DNA of 64,000 nt, taken from positions 14,018,501 through 14,082,500 of the forward strand of contig JAPWDM010000012.1 in the NCBI GenBank assembly GCA_035578155.1, read 5' to 3'. How positions within the stretch are numbered: position 1 is the stretch's first letter; every line of letters begins with the position of its first letter. Source of the DNA: Brachynemurus nebulosus (lineage: Eukaryota > Arthropoda > Insecta > Neuroptera > Myrmeleontidae). The notes under the pieces are model-generated. The model ran no database searches and was not told the DNA's origin. It saw nothing but the letters and a program-made list of their open reading frames with translations. Made by a program: the position numbers and the translations under genes. This document shows positions 44,240-54,429 of this stretch, one piece after another.

Positions 44240-44847
44240 TACACTCCCGATTATCCGCGCGTGCTACGGAAACCGAGAAAATAAGTATTTATAAAAAAAA
44301 GGACTGAACTGACAAGTTTATTGAGTACAAAACGTGCGCAGGCCTTGAGTACAAAACGTGCGAACTCGCGCAGTAGGCCGGCGCGCAAACTTATGCTACG
44401 CAAAATTCAATTGCGGATTAAGAAAAAATGTTTCCAAAGCAAGAAACAGAAACAAGTGACCGATTTTTTTAAGAGGTTGTAATTACTATTTATGTTTACA
44501 TTGTATTTTACGTCTTAATGTATAGTAGACTGTATTAAATAGATTGTTTTTTATGTTAAAATAGTTTTTCTCTTTTTTTCTCTCCCATTTTCGTTACGGA
44601 TTATTGAAAAAATGTTTCCAAAGCAAGAAACAGAAACAAGTGACCGATTTTTTTAAGAGGTTGTAATTACTATTTATGTTTACATTGTATTTTACGTCTT
44701 AATGTATAGTAGACTGTATTAAATAGATTGTTTTTTATGTTAAAATAGTTTTTCTCTTTTTTTCTCTCCCATTTTCGTTACGGATTATTCGCGATTTTCT
44801 TTATCCGCGGTAGTCGCGCCACCCAATTCCGCGGATAATCGGGAGTT

Positions 44848-44852
<5 letters not shown>
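44237..44852 (+). mobile_element. pogo/Tigger-like element with CTCCCGATTATCCGCG ends
   Basis: Left end CAGTACACTCCCGATTATCC; right end is the complement of TAGTAAACTCCCGATTATCC, both next to TA tracts. The inner right flank repeats ATCCGCGG. The body holds a 184-bp direct duplication with a short transposase-like tail (see below). A third copy of the end (TAGTAAACTCCCGATTATCC at about 44921) follows the right TA tract and belongs to a second, truncated element. Confidence 0.75.
44422..44789 (+). pseudogene. duplicated C-terminal tail of a pogo/Tigger-type transposase
   Basis: Two direct 184-bp units (44422-44605 and 44606-44789) appear essentially identical. In one frame each reads KKCFQSKKQKQVTDFFK followed by a stop. 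A basic stretch ending in TDFF or similar is common at the very C-terminus of Tigger/pogo/CENP-B-like transposases (family knowledge). No catalytic region remains, so the evidence is short. Confidence 0.45.

Positions 44853-44922
<70 letters not shown>
44851..44922. repeat. (TA)n tract between two inverted pogo-like ends
   Basis: About 70 bp of TA flanked by CGGGAGTTTACTA and TAGTAAACTCCCG, making a perfect palindrome with the TA tract at its centre. Confidence 0.95.
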
Positions 44923-44925
<3 letters not shown>

Positions 44926-44945
44926 AACTCCCGATTATCCGCGGA

Positions 44946-45270
44946 ATCTTTAGCCTATTTTTAAAGAATATTGAAGAATTCTCAGTCTCCTGGTCTCAGT
45001 TTCCTGGCAGCTCCAAAAACGGGATTAAACTTAAATAATGTAAACAAATTAGGTAAATGTCATTAGAATACTGTAATAAAAAATAAATTCCCTTTTTTTC
45101 TGTATAATATATACTATAGGTATAATTAATATTACTACTGATACATATACTACTAATATAATATATAATATGTATTAAGCTGTCGTAAATAATAAATTCG
45201 CAATTTTTTTATTTTTTTATTTATTTAGTTATTTTTTTAATTTTTTTTTTTAATATGTATAATATATATG
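44946..45270. other. no gene; CAGTCTCCTGG motifs and A/T runs
   Basis: After the truncated pogo-like end, TTCTCAGTCTCCTGGTCTC and AGTTTCCTGGCAGC belong to the presumed 3.5-kb host element. The rest is low-complexity AT. Confidence 0.4.
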
Positions 45271-45373
45271 TACAGTATAGCACCGATAATGGAAATATCA
45301 GTTTTGGAAATTTTTTGAGAGCATCAAATTACTCTCAAAATTTTTTGAGAGTATCAAATTGAGAGCATCAGAC

Positions 45374-46584
45374 GTAGAGATGTGCCAAAATCGTGAATTC
45401 ACGCGTGACCCGCCGGGTCACGCGTGACCCATCGTGATCGTGAATAATTTTCTACGATCGTGCGTGAGTGGGTGTGATCGTGACATTTAATTTCTTGTCG
45501 TGAATAATTCGTGAGTCACGAAAAGTTAAAGACCATGAATAAAAAATTTTAAATAATTTATTATTTTCAATTTTAGGGAATATTAACTAAACCAATTTAA
45601 TATTTTAACTACAAAAAAATCTTTTTTTTATGTATTGGTTTTTACAAGCACAAGTAGGTAGAAATCCAATAACCCTTACTAGCAAATTCCAGTTCTTTAC
45701 CGAGATACTATACAAAATAATTTACAAATTAGAAATATCCAACAGTGTTTATGATGTTGTTCTGATTCTTCCGTTTTTAAATAATTTCCTAAATTTTTAA
45801 GAAATTCTTAAAATTAGCCTGCATCTCTCACGATGTGTGGATATACGGTCTCAGTCAATGAGTATAATTGTAAATAACAAGGTCAGTTTTGAACAATATG
45901 GTCATGAAGACATAATATAAAGAGGTGTTACTTAAAGGAATATTATCTTTTTCAAAATTTTAAGTTGTTTTATTATCATTATTTTAAAAAAAAATTATTT
46001 TCTGTGTATTTATAGGTACTAAAAAATATTTTGTCACAATTTTGTTAAAAAACTAGATATTTGGTTTGGTTGTGCGAAATGTCATGTTTATATACAAATA
46101 CAACAAGAACAAAAATTAAACAATAAATCATTAGATGAAAAATTTTGAAAATTGTTTCACTTTCCAGAAAAAATTAAATAGTATATAATTTGCATCAGTA
46201 TTAATCTCAGTAATAATGTTAGCCCTATTAACCGTATTCTGATTTTATCCCAAGGACATAATTTTAACTGATTGTTAAAGCGATAGTGATTTTTATTCAA
46301 AGTTCCAACGATTAGTTTCAAAGATTTTTATGTTTAGTTCGTAAGCGTGCGTGAGTGTGAAAGCATAAAATTTTTTTGTTCGTGATCGTGCGTGAGTGTG
46401 AAAGCATATATTTTTTTTGTTCGTGATCGTGCGTGAGTGTGAAAGCATAAAATTTTTTTGTTCGTGATCGTGCGTGAGTGTGAAAAGAAATAAATTTTCT
46501 CGTTCGTGATCGGGCGTGAGTACAAAAGCTAATTCGTGACTGTGCGTGATCGTGAGTAAAAATGTACTCACGAGCACATCTCTA
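45374..46584. mobile_element. 1.2-kb hAT-like element with CGTGATCGTG arrays (family L)
   Basis: Ends GTAGAGATGTGC and the complement of GCACATCTCTA, flanked by CATCAGAC (45366-45373) and CATCAGAG (46585-46592), an 8-bp duplication with one difference. Subterminal regions are rich in CGTGATCGTG and CGTGAGTG motifs on both sides, including TCACGCGTGACCCGCCGGGT within a 29-bp near-palindrome at about 45408-45436. The middle is AT-rich with no transposase. Confidence 0.78.
46340..46503. repeat. 41-bp tandem array, about four units
   Basis: The unit contains CGTGATCGTGCGTGAGTGTG then AAAGCATAAAATTTTTTTGTT. Because 41 is not a multiple of three the array is open in shifted frames on the minus strand, giving His/Thr/Arg-rich pseudo-proteins; I consider these accidental. 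Confidence 0.9.
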
Positions 46585-46685
46585 CATCAGAGGCAACATC
46601 ACTTTTGGAAAGTTGCATCAAAAATGTCAAGTATTTATCAAAATTTTTCCAAAAATGATGTTTCCATTATCGGTGCTATACTGTA

Positions 46686-47023
46686 TATTAAATTAATAAA
46701 TTTGTTTAATAATAATTAAAAATTTAATAATAAAAATAATAAAAATTGTTTAAAAATAAAAATTAATAAATTAATAAATTGTGCTTAATAATAAAAATGA
46801 ATATAAGAAATTATCTTGTGTTAATTTTAATTTTTTACTCATTTTTTCACCTTCCTGGATGTCTTTTTTTTTTATAATGGCCATAAAATTTACAATTTTT
46901 AATTTTTTGACTGGCCACTTTCAAATAGGGTAAAAAATGTCATCAACTTGAAATAAAACTACTTTCCAAAGCTTTTGCATGAAACAAATGTGGCCATTTT
47001 CGTCCCTCGTTTGAAAAACTACC
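46686..47023. other. low-complexity AAT/TAA DNA, remnant of the 3.5-kb host element
   Basis: AATAATAAAAATT-type imperfect runs, then a short unique part with CACCTTCCTGGATGTC leading to the right end of the presumed host element. Confidence 0.5.
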
Positions 47024-47024
47024 C

Positions 47025-47917
47025 ATATATGTATATAAAGCTTATATAAAGCTCTCTATATAGCATAAAGCTCGTACATACATATTGAAAGTGGAGAAAA
47101 TTATACCGACTGATGCGCTTGTGCGGTTGGATGCCCCGCCTCGGGCAATAACTGATAAATTGCTGCATCTGTGTATGTATTTATATGTATGGGGTTTTGT
47201 GTAATGGTGTGAGTGCGCCAAGGAGTGTTTTCATAGCAAACAAAGAAACTCATTAATTAAGAGATCTATCCCCAATGTTGGTTTCGTTTCGATCCCTTTG
47301 ATGTCCTGCCAGTCTCAATAATGAATGACGAATTGAATTTTTAGGTAACGTTTCAGAATTAATTTCGATTCCAAGCTCGACCATCATTTTGTGTTAAGAT
47401 TTTTGATTTCGGTTTTTTCGGATTGGGAAGAGTGAAAATTATTAAGATGCCACTTACAAATCCATTAAGAAACATTTTGTTTATAGGGTTACCGTAAATA
47501 AAATACGAGGAATCTACCTTTTGGCTAACCGTTTAGATACGCACATGTGACCTTTAATGTACAAAATGTACATAAAAGTTATTTAAAATTTATATATAGT
47601 CTAAAGTACGTTATCGTGCTCAGTGGCGGTGCCAGACTAAAATTGCAAGTAAGCAAAATGAGTTTTGTAAAGCCCCTTTTTTTTAAAATTTTTTATTTTT
47701 GAAAATTTTGTAATATTCGTAATGCCTACCACAAAGCAAAATGTATAAAAGGTACATGTTAAATTTGAAGTTTATTGCACAAATAGAACTGAAGATATCA
47801 TGCTGACCAGCTGAAGTACCTATAAATTATAATACCTTCGAGTGGATACCGGAACTTGCCATACTAAAATGGCTATAATTTTGGAAATTTTCAAAATTTT
47901 TAAATTTTCTTTTTATC
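47025..47917. other. no gene recognised
   Basis: Slightly less AT-rich. AGTGGCGGTGCCAGAC near 47622 looks like another hAT-type start without a partner. No gene supported. Confidence 0.4.
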
Positions 47918-48261
47918 AGGCAGTCTTGGTCTTGATCTTATTCTTGCATTAAGAATCTTGGTCTTGGTCTTGCAAAATGCAGTCTTGGTTTTGGTATTGC
48001 TAAAAAATCTTGCACTTTCTTGCATTTTTTTATTACCGAATTTTTTCCTTCTAAAATCAGAATTTTCTCTCTTTACGGTATTAATTATATATTTTCGCAA
48101 GAGCAAGAGTGTTGCTTTTTTGTTGCTTTTGTCTTGGTCTTGCTCACTTGAGTCTTGGATTGGTCTTGCAGCCATACTTATAGTCTTGGTCTTGATCTTG
48201 TTCTTGGTATACATAGTCTCTTGCAAAAATACAAGACCGAGACTAATTTTGCTCATCACTA
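47918..48261 (+). mobile_element. hAT miniature element with CAAGAC arrays, copy 3, left-truncated
   Basis: The right end is TTTTGCTCATCACTA (48261). The left starts inside the element at CAGTCTTGGTCTTGATC, lacking TAGTGATGAGCAAA and the first CAAGAC block, so the subterminal hairpin and left target duplication are lost. Internal deletions also remove part of the central palindrome. Confidence 0.8.
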
Positions 48262-48329
48262 TCTATACTTCCAAAAAGTGAAATAAAAAATCTAATTTTG
48301 AGAAATTCAAAACTAGAATACTGTCTTAA

Positions 48330-49374
48330 CCCCTTATCGCATGCAAAGCCATAAATGGATTCTAAGTTTTACTATTTTTTTTTTCAACATATTAAATTTT
48401 TTTTTTTTTTAAACTAATGTTAAATCCTAACTTTATACTCCTTCGAGTAACGGAACGTAATTTTTGTTGCCTTTGGTAAGTGCGGGTTGTCAAATTATTT
48501 GAAGTTATGTTCAGAGTGTCCGACTGTTACAGTGCAATTAATTGGTACTAATTTTATTTGTGAAAACTAAACAATAAAACGGTAAGTACTAAAATCAAAA
48601 ATTTTCAAAACACATTCTTTATATATTCAAGAACATGAAATAGTTGTGATTCATGTGTGTTTTCTTGTTTCCTTCGATTTTTGGGGCTTATTTTGAAGTT
48701 GCCATATTTGTCTTCGTATGCGTTTAATCCAAATTATTATTGGGCATATATGGCTTCGTATCGCTTTTATGGTACATCCCAGTATGTCAATTCTATTTCT
48801 GGTGATGGCTTCGTGAGTGACAATGATTTTGCTTCTGATTCCCCAGTACTCCCACCAGCCAAGGTAGTCCATCAACTTCGGTGGCCAGAAAACGTGCTGC
48901 AACAAGCCGAAAAGGTACTCCATCTAGCTTGCCCGGCTCACTTATACTCATTGAAAAACTCCAGCTAGACATCAAGACCTCCCTTTGAAGTCTGTGCGAT
49001 CAGATAAGGTGACCATTTCCCCGAATGGACAAAACTAAATTGACAATTATGTCAAAACTGCTCAAAATTCCGTTCATTCACCAAATGTGGAAAGTGTCAA
49101 GTTTATTTATGTTACAATGGCAAATAAAATTGCATACAGATTTACATAAAATATAATTGTATTTTTTATTTAACGCATACGAAGTCATATATCGATTATA
49201 ATTATAATACTAGAATGCATACGAAGCCATATATGGCTTCGTTAAGTATAATTTCTAAACAATAAGACTTAATTTTTTTTCCTTAATTTGACTACTAAAA
49301 TAAAAGAAATGAAAGACATTTTCAGTAAAAAAAATTTTTTTCTTCACCTCCTTCATAATTCATGCAATAAGGGG
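48330..49374 (+). mobile_element. piggyBac element remnant, 1045 bp
   Basis: TTAA at 48326-48329 and 49375-49378. Ends CCCCTTATCGCATGC and the complement of CATGCAATAAGGGG. The interior carries piggyBac-like coding relics and several GCATACGAAGCCATATAT phrases, one being the perfect palindrome ACGAAGCCATATATGGCT (extended to 22 bp, about 49212-49235). Ends, target and coding content agree on piggyBac, making this the best-supported superfamily assignment among the TTAA elements here. Confidence 0.8.
48806..49155 (+). pseudogene. piggyBac transposase C-terminal relic
   Basis: Frame-shifted pieces. 48845-48988 reads STPTSQGSPSTSVARKRAAT then TPSSLPGSLILIEK, a Ser/Thr/Pro- and Arg/Lys-rich linker like that before the C-terminal domain in piggyBac transposases. 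About 49065-49155 reads FRSFTKCGKCQVYLC, then NC and YI across one stop, resembling the Cys-rich zinc-binding tail (KCxxC...LC...C...H). The catalytic DDE core is absent. Residue-level similarity is from memory of the family layout only. Confidence 0.55.
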
Positions 49375-49378
49375 TTAA

Positions 49379-49958
49379 ATTATCTTCAAAACTTTACTTC
49401 TATTTCCACATCAAAAAATCAATAATTAATTGCGTGAACTGTAAGTAAAAATTCGTTCAGATTCGTCTGAAATTATGAAAATGATGACAATTCTTTACCG
49501 GGCCCGGCGAAGAAAACGAAATTTTAAGGATTTCTAGTACGAACCACTATTTGAAACTTATCAAGACATGGACTTAAAGCAAACATCAATAGTTATCGGG
49601 TTTATTTGTTACGAATTTAGCTAAATAAACGCTTTGTGGTACGAGGCCGCAAAAAGGGCGAGGCTACATGTAGTTTGTACATTTTGTGGACTTGCTGTAC
49701 CGTCTCTGATCGTGCTCGAACGATTGAATTTTATTTGAAAGTTTCAAGTGAAAAAATATGTACGAGTATGTCGGTACACCCAACCGGAATCAGCCACAAT
49801 ATTCGCATCCGCTATTCTAACATTGTCTTGTCAGTTCGTCTATCTATCGTTCGTCTGTATACATTGCCTGTAAGTAAAAATAATAAAGCTTAATGTTGCT
49901 TGTAAGTAAAAATAATAGAGCTTAAAGCAAACTCGTTTAAAGTGTTAGTAGATATGTA
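49379..49958. other. no gene recognised
   Basis: AT-rich with a duplicated GCTTGTAAGTAAAAATAATA phrase (49867-49920, two units of about 33 bp). An 85-codon frame at 49636-49893 has no recognisable domain. Confidence 0.4.
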
Positions 49959-49960
49959 TA

Positions 49961-50413
49961 CCGTGTGAGTTTTTTGAGAGTTGCCATTTTTATTACAGCC
50001 AAACCGTTGATTTAATCGAAAATTTGTTGAAATAAGAGTTGTAGATATCGATGGGGGCAACCGATTTCTATAGTCAGGAGCTTTATAGCTCTTATGGTTT
50101 TTGAACTATGATACAAACTGATAGATTTTTAAATGGGACTATATATTAATTTTTCGATAAAACTGATCTAATGCATTAATTAACAACATAAATGAGCAAA
50201 AGAATTTTTTTTACCCAAGTTTAATTTTTGAATTTTTCTTTAATTTAACAATTAGGCGGTAAAAATATGCATATATACTTGAGGCTACTTCAACCGATAG
50301 TGTTCTGGTTGGTTACATTTCTATTACCTCCAAGAAAAGAACTTTTTCCAGTACCATTTCTATCGTACAAATTTGACTGTAATAAAAATGGCAACTCTCA
50401 AAAAACTCACATG
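49961..50413. mobile_element. TA-flanked miniature element with 38-bp ends
   Basis: TA at 49959-49960 and 50414-50415. Inverted ends of 38 bp with one difference (CCGTGTGAGTTTTTTGAGAG and onward through GTTGCCATTTTTATTACAG). It is 453 bp and non-coding. High arm identity suggests a fairly recent insertion. Mariner/Tc1-type by target. Confidence 0.82.
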
Positions 50414-50573
50414 GTATATGTGTTTTGTATGTAAGTATGTATAGTGTGTAATATAAACACTGTTTGAGGCATAGATATACAAGATACCAATTTCCTATTT
50501 CATAACTACCGTGACCGCTGTCGCCAGCAAGTGACGTGGACACCGTTACCCCTACCAAACGATACATACAACC

Positions 50574-50990
50574 AATGAACTACTAGAAACCAACTAATAT
50601 CAGAAAAGTGTAGCTTCCTTGGAGCTCTTTGTAGGCCTGTCACAGCTTAGGTGGTTCAGTCGTCCGCACACCTTGGTTTGGTTCGGACACTGATTGTTGC
50701 AACAATGTAATACATGAATACGTAGCACAGAACAAAATACGTAGCGCTTAGAGTACATACATATTACACCAGACCCATTGTCGAGATTGTATGTATGATG
50801 TATGCGATATATGATGGATATACGTATCATCTCCCTCCAGCTACCGAGCTCACACATACGAACATGAACTATACCACAAATACAGACACAAACCCTAAAT
50901 ATGTATATAACCATAGAAGCTCCTCCCATTTTTGTGACGTAAAATTTGGCGACAAGCGGGATACTATTATACAGTAGTTTGGCTCCTTGC
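50574..50990 (+). repeat. family H copy 3
   Basis: AACTACTAGAAACCAACTAA, TCCTTGGAGCTCTTTGTAGG, CTGTCACAGCTTAGG and, at the right, TTTGTGACGTAAAATTTGGC with ATACAGTAGTTTGGC align with copies 1 and 2 at 24 kb. The central part is diverged. It is similarly less AT-rich. Confidence 0.55.
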
Positions 50991-51633
50991 ATACAACAAA
51001 ACACATCATTTGTATCTACACAAACATGTGAATGTGTTTGTGCAATATAGTGTATGTATCACTGGGTACTGTGTATATACATATATGTATAGTTATACTG
51101 TCATGACCGGCCTATGTGACTAACAACCAACAACTAAAAATAAATTTATTTATTTTAAGAAAGATATCCCCTTATTTTGAGAATTTTTTTGTTCAATAGA
51201 ATTTTTACACGTAAATACGACACACTTCATATGTTTTTCTGTTTACATTTCACGAGTTGATTAAAGAAACAATAATACTAATTGTAAGTACGACGTGAAC
51301 CCTATGACGAACAGTAATAGAATAAATCAGAAACGGTGTAAATTGCACAACATTGCACCTTACGAACGACAGATCTCTATATGTACACTGCTTATTATAT
51401 AGTATTCTGTGGTCTGAGGTTTGCTATTCATTGCTTGTGCCTTGTTCTATATTGCTATATATCTACGCTTCAATTCTTATCATAAAGTTTTGTTACTGGC
51501 ATTTAAGAAAACTTTTGAAATTTTTAAATTTGACGAAAAATAAGTTTTCTATTAAATTGTTGTCTTCGAGACTATACTAAAGTAGCGGAAACATTGTGAT
51601 CACCTTTGAAATTTGAAATTTTTTTTCCTTCCA
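50991..51633. other. no gene recognised
   Basis: AT-rich with ATGTATATACATATATGTAT-type runs near 51070-51090. No gene supported. Confidence 0.4.
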
Positions 51634-52508
51634 GAGAGAAAATTTTTACGCGCATTATACGTTTTAGGACTTTCTGAACAATTTTGATTTCGTGTTCGTC
51701 TGTTCCTTCCAAGTGGTATAACTTTGGAACTGTTCCATCGTGTTTAATGATGTTGTGCGGTTAGGTTTCTAGATGGTTCCTTACGAATTTCATCGCAATC
51801 GGAGTAGTAGCCACGGCTCTACCGTAAAATCCAATTAAACGCCTTTCATCCAATTCTAAATCTGCTAATAGTAGAAAGACAGAAAGAGAAGGTATCAACG
51901 CTGTCACATAGCGAGGCAGGCTGCAGAAGGTAGCAACACAATCATACATGAAGGTCACATAGCCAGGCTGGTGTGGCAAGTAACATAGCCAGGCTGGTCA
52001 CTGCTGGTATGTTGTCGTGTGCAAACAGTATTCATCCGTCCTGTAAGACATTCTAATGAACACTGCTTCGACACCACACAACACTACACCAGCAGTGTGA
52101 CCAGCTACTTGCGACACCACCAGTCTGGTTATGTGACCTTCATATATGATTGTGTTGATACCTTCTGCAGCTTGCCTCACTATGTGACAGCGTTGATACT
52201 TTCTCTTTCTTTCTTTCTACTATTAGCTTCTTTTCTTCTTTTCTACTTTTCTTCTATTTTATGATAGCATGGTAATTTTTGTAAGAAAAACAATTAAAAA
52301 ATATTTTTTTGTCGGCAATCGAACTTTTTACTGTGCTGTTTTACAAATTTTACGGAGCAGATACTACGGAAATAACATTCTATCCTTTAAATTTTCTATG
52401 ATTAATTATAATTTTTTTTTTTTGCCGTACAAAATTGAATATGTTCGCCTTTTACACGTCGATTGTAGTGCTGAGCACAGTAATTTTTCTATGAATTTTC
52501 TCTCTGTA
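51634..52508 (+). mobile_element. family Q copy 1 with internal palindrome
   Basis: Right 480 bp matches 54915-55322 (CTTTCTTTCTTTCTACTATTAG, GCATGGTAATTTTTGTAAG, GTCGATTGTAGTGCTGAGC, ending ATTTTCTCTCTGTA). The left end has CCAGAGAGAAAATTTTTACG, a weaker match to the GGAGAGAAAA end of copy 2. It contains a palindrome at 51865-52226. Family Q appears TA-flanked in copy 2. Confidence 0.6.
51865..52226. repeat. inverted repeat with about 145-bp arms
   Basis: CTAATAGTAGAAAG, GAAGGTATCAACGCTGTCAC, TGAAGGTCACATAGCCAGGC on the left are mirrored by CTGGTTATGTGACCTTCA, GTGACAGCGTTGATAC and CTACTATTAG on the right, around a loop of about 65 bp. GTCACATAGCCAGGCTGG is itself repeated in the left arm. 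In copy 2 only one arm is present. Confidence 0.75.
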
Positions 52509-53514
52509 TACAATACAATTTTGATTTTTTTGTTTTTTCAAATTAAAACAATTAATTCAACAATCAAATTTTTTTTATACTTTTGTAATTAGCTACGTTT
52601 GTTATTTTAAGTAATAACTTTTGTCAATAATTACGTGTTGTCATTTTATGATACTGATTACAAATTTCGAATTTTTCGGGAAAAAATAACAAAATTATAT
52701 TACACAGATATAATAGGTATAGGTATTGGCCGAATATATGTAGGTAGTTAGAATATTAAGCATTATTATTATAATCAAAAAAAAATTTGACATTTATATT
52801 ATTTTAATTAATCAACGTTCGTTCCTATGTACCGTGGGGTTATTTTTCGACAAAATAAAACGTTCATATACCTCAAATACATATTACAAACACAAAAAAA
52901 AATTATTTCCCAATAATTACCTGCCTCAAATATGGAGATGATAATTTTTTGTACATAAATAGATATTATAGCGGCACAGCGTAGTGTAGGTACAATAAAA
53001 GCGTAATTTTAGGCGTAACAGCGTAATGAATATATCAATATCAGCGAAAATTTATTCATAATTAAAAATATAATGTGATTCGGAAAAGTTGTTTTGTAAG
53101 TTTTGCGTTGACATAGGGTAACTTCAAAAATGTAAACTTCACCGCATAGATACAGCATCATGACTTTTCTGATGCGTCTAATACTACATGATGCGCTGCT
53201 GATGCTCTCTTAAAATTTGATGCACATTAGATGTTTTTGAATGGGATATTGGCATCATTTAGCCTCTGATTTGGCTACAGATAGACTATAGATAATATAG
53301 CAATACAGTCCTTGTATAGGTATATTATCTTTGAATTTCAACTTGAACTTACTAAAAATTGAAAATATTGAAATGATTTGAATAAAAAGTATTACGTACC
53401 TATTTTGAGTGCAAGATGTATTCGAATAGTTTAAACAATTTTAATCAAAGGTAAATACATTCATCTTTTTCAACAATTTGTTTTTCGGAATTATTCCTGT
53501 TGGTGTTAATGATT
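52509..53514. other. no gene recognised
   Basis: AT-rich; a run of related GATGCxTCTxAT phrases at about 53152-53225 is noted but not classifiable. Confidence 0.4.
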
Positions 53515-53890
53515 TTTTGACGTAGATTTCAAATCTGTAAAAAATTTTTATATTGTTTAATTTTCATCCCCTTTTTGCAAAATTAACCCCCAAATGTTAA
53601 TCCCCAACCACCCCTGTTGATGTAAATTGAACAAATTGCATATCAATAGATAGCTCTTTAAAAAAGAGCAATATCGCCAACTTAAACTTTTGCTCTATCT
53701 CTTACTGTTTTCGAGATATTTTAAAAATTAAATTTTTACCCCAATTTTTGAAAGGCGATTTCACCCCTTCAAATTGTTTTTCCGCCGATAAAAAAAAATA
53801 CGTGTCTCTTAGATTTCGACGTAGAATAACATATTTCAGCGGCATTGAAATCGGAGGCCGACACCTGGGAACCTTTCCTTGTAAGTAATT
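53515..53890 (-). repeat. family I copy 2, reversed
   Basis: Reverse complement of the 26482-26870 block: GACGTAGATTTCAAATCTG at the left, CTCTTACTGTTTTCGAGATA in the middle, CGGAGGCCGACACCTGGG and CCTTTCCTTGTAAG at the right. Non-coding. Confidence 0.65.
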
Positions 53891-54048
53891 GTGTAAAATT
53901 AACACAAAATGTATGTCTTGTGTGTTAAATCATTGATATAAATATTGTGTAAAGATTTGACACATATGTTTTGTGTTAAGATAACACAAAAAATTGAGTG
54001 GACATGTGAAATGTGTTAATTTTAACACAAATTTTTTCACTGTGAAGG
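53891..54048. repeat. short repeat with TGTGTTAA/TTAACACA motifs
   Basis: TTAACACA or TGTGTTAA occurs about seven times in 150 bp, including GTGTTAATTTTAACAC. The right edge TTTTTTCACTGTGAAGG is palindromic (TTCACTGTGAA). It looks like a miniature element of the kind ending CACAGTGAAAAAAT, but a left partner end is not convincing. Confidence 0.45.
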
Positions 54049-54425
54049 AACTAGAAATGCAGTTATACCTATATGTATACTACTGAATTCGTGCTTTAAT
54101 AAGCTTTCTTTTAATACTTTACTGGAGGTTCTTGCGGAAAATTTTTTTTTTCGCTATTCAGGTTATCTCCTGAAATTAACCCGAAATTCAACTTCACATC
54201 TATAGCTGGACCAACACACTTTATCTCTAAGCTAAATTTCAAATTTCCACGTCGAATCGTTTCAGAGAAAATCACCTGTGACAGACGGAAGGACGCCGAA
54301 GTGATTCCATAAGGGTTCCATTTTGCCAGTTTTGGTACGGGACACTAAAAATATCTTTTTGTATACCTTCAGATTTGTATTTTTTTGTGTACGAAATAGA
54401 ATACCAATAAATTATTTTGTTTCTT
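54049..54425. other. no gene recognised
   Basis: Moderately AT-rich spacer before the TTAA element; nothing supported. Confidence 0.4.
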
Positions 54426-54429
54426 TTAA

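Larger units (their letters stand above)
45273..46683 (+). mobile_element. TA-flanked element, family K copy 2, split by a hAT element
   Basis: TA at 45271-45272 and 46684-46685. Inverted ends of about 28 bp with one difference (CAGTATAGCACCGATAATGG). Without the nested hAT element it is about 190 bp, a minimal mariner-type miniature element. The left part repeats AAATTTTTTGAGAGxATCAAA. Confidence 0.8.
43527..47024. mobile_element. candidate 3.5-kb composite element with GGGTAGTTxTTCAA ends
   Basis: GGGTAGTTCTTCAAGAGAAGG at 43527 and the complement of a GGGTAGTTTTTCAAACGAGGG-like end finishing at 47024 form an inverted pair. Between them CAGTCTCCTGG or a variant recurs (about 43713, 44053, 44984, 44996). 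Three other elements are nested inside. The duplication is unclear because both flanks are ATAT-rich. No transposase frame was found in the parts not occupied by nested insertions. Confidence 0.5.

Noticed and set aside
46293..46577. His/Thr/Arg repeat protein on the minus strand
   Set aside because: Direct consequence of a 41-bp DNA tandem array in a hAT-like element; phases shift each unit.
48651..48923. minus-strand frames overlapping the piggyBac relic
   Set aside because: The plus-strand reading, with Ser/Thr/Pro linker and Cys-rich tail, agrees with the surrounding TTAA element; the minus frames have no family features.
51353..51580. 75-codon frame with hydrophobic segments
   Set aside because: Hydrophobicity is expected from AT-rich codons; no signal or domain recognised.
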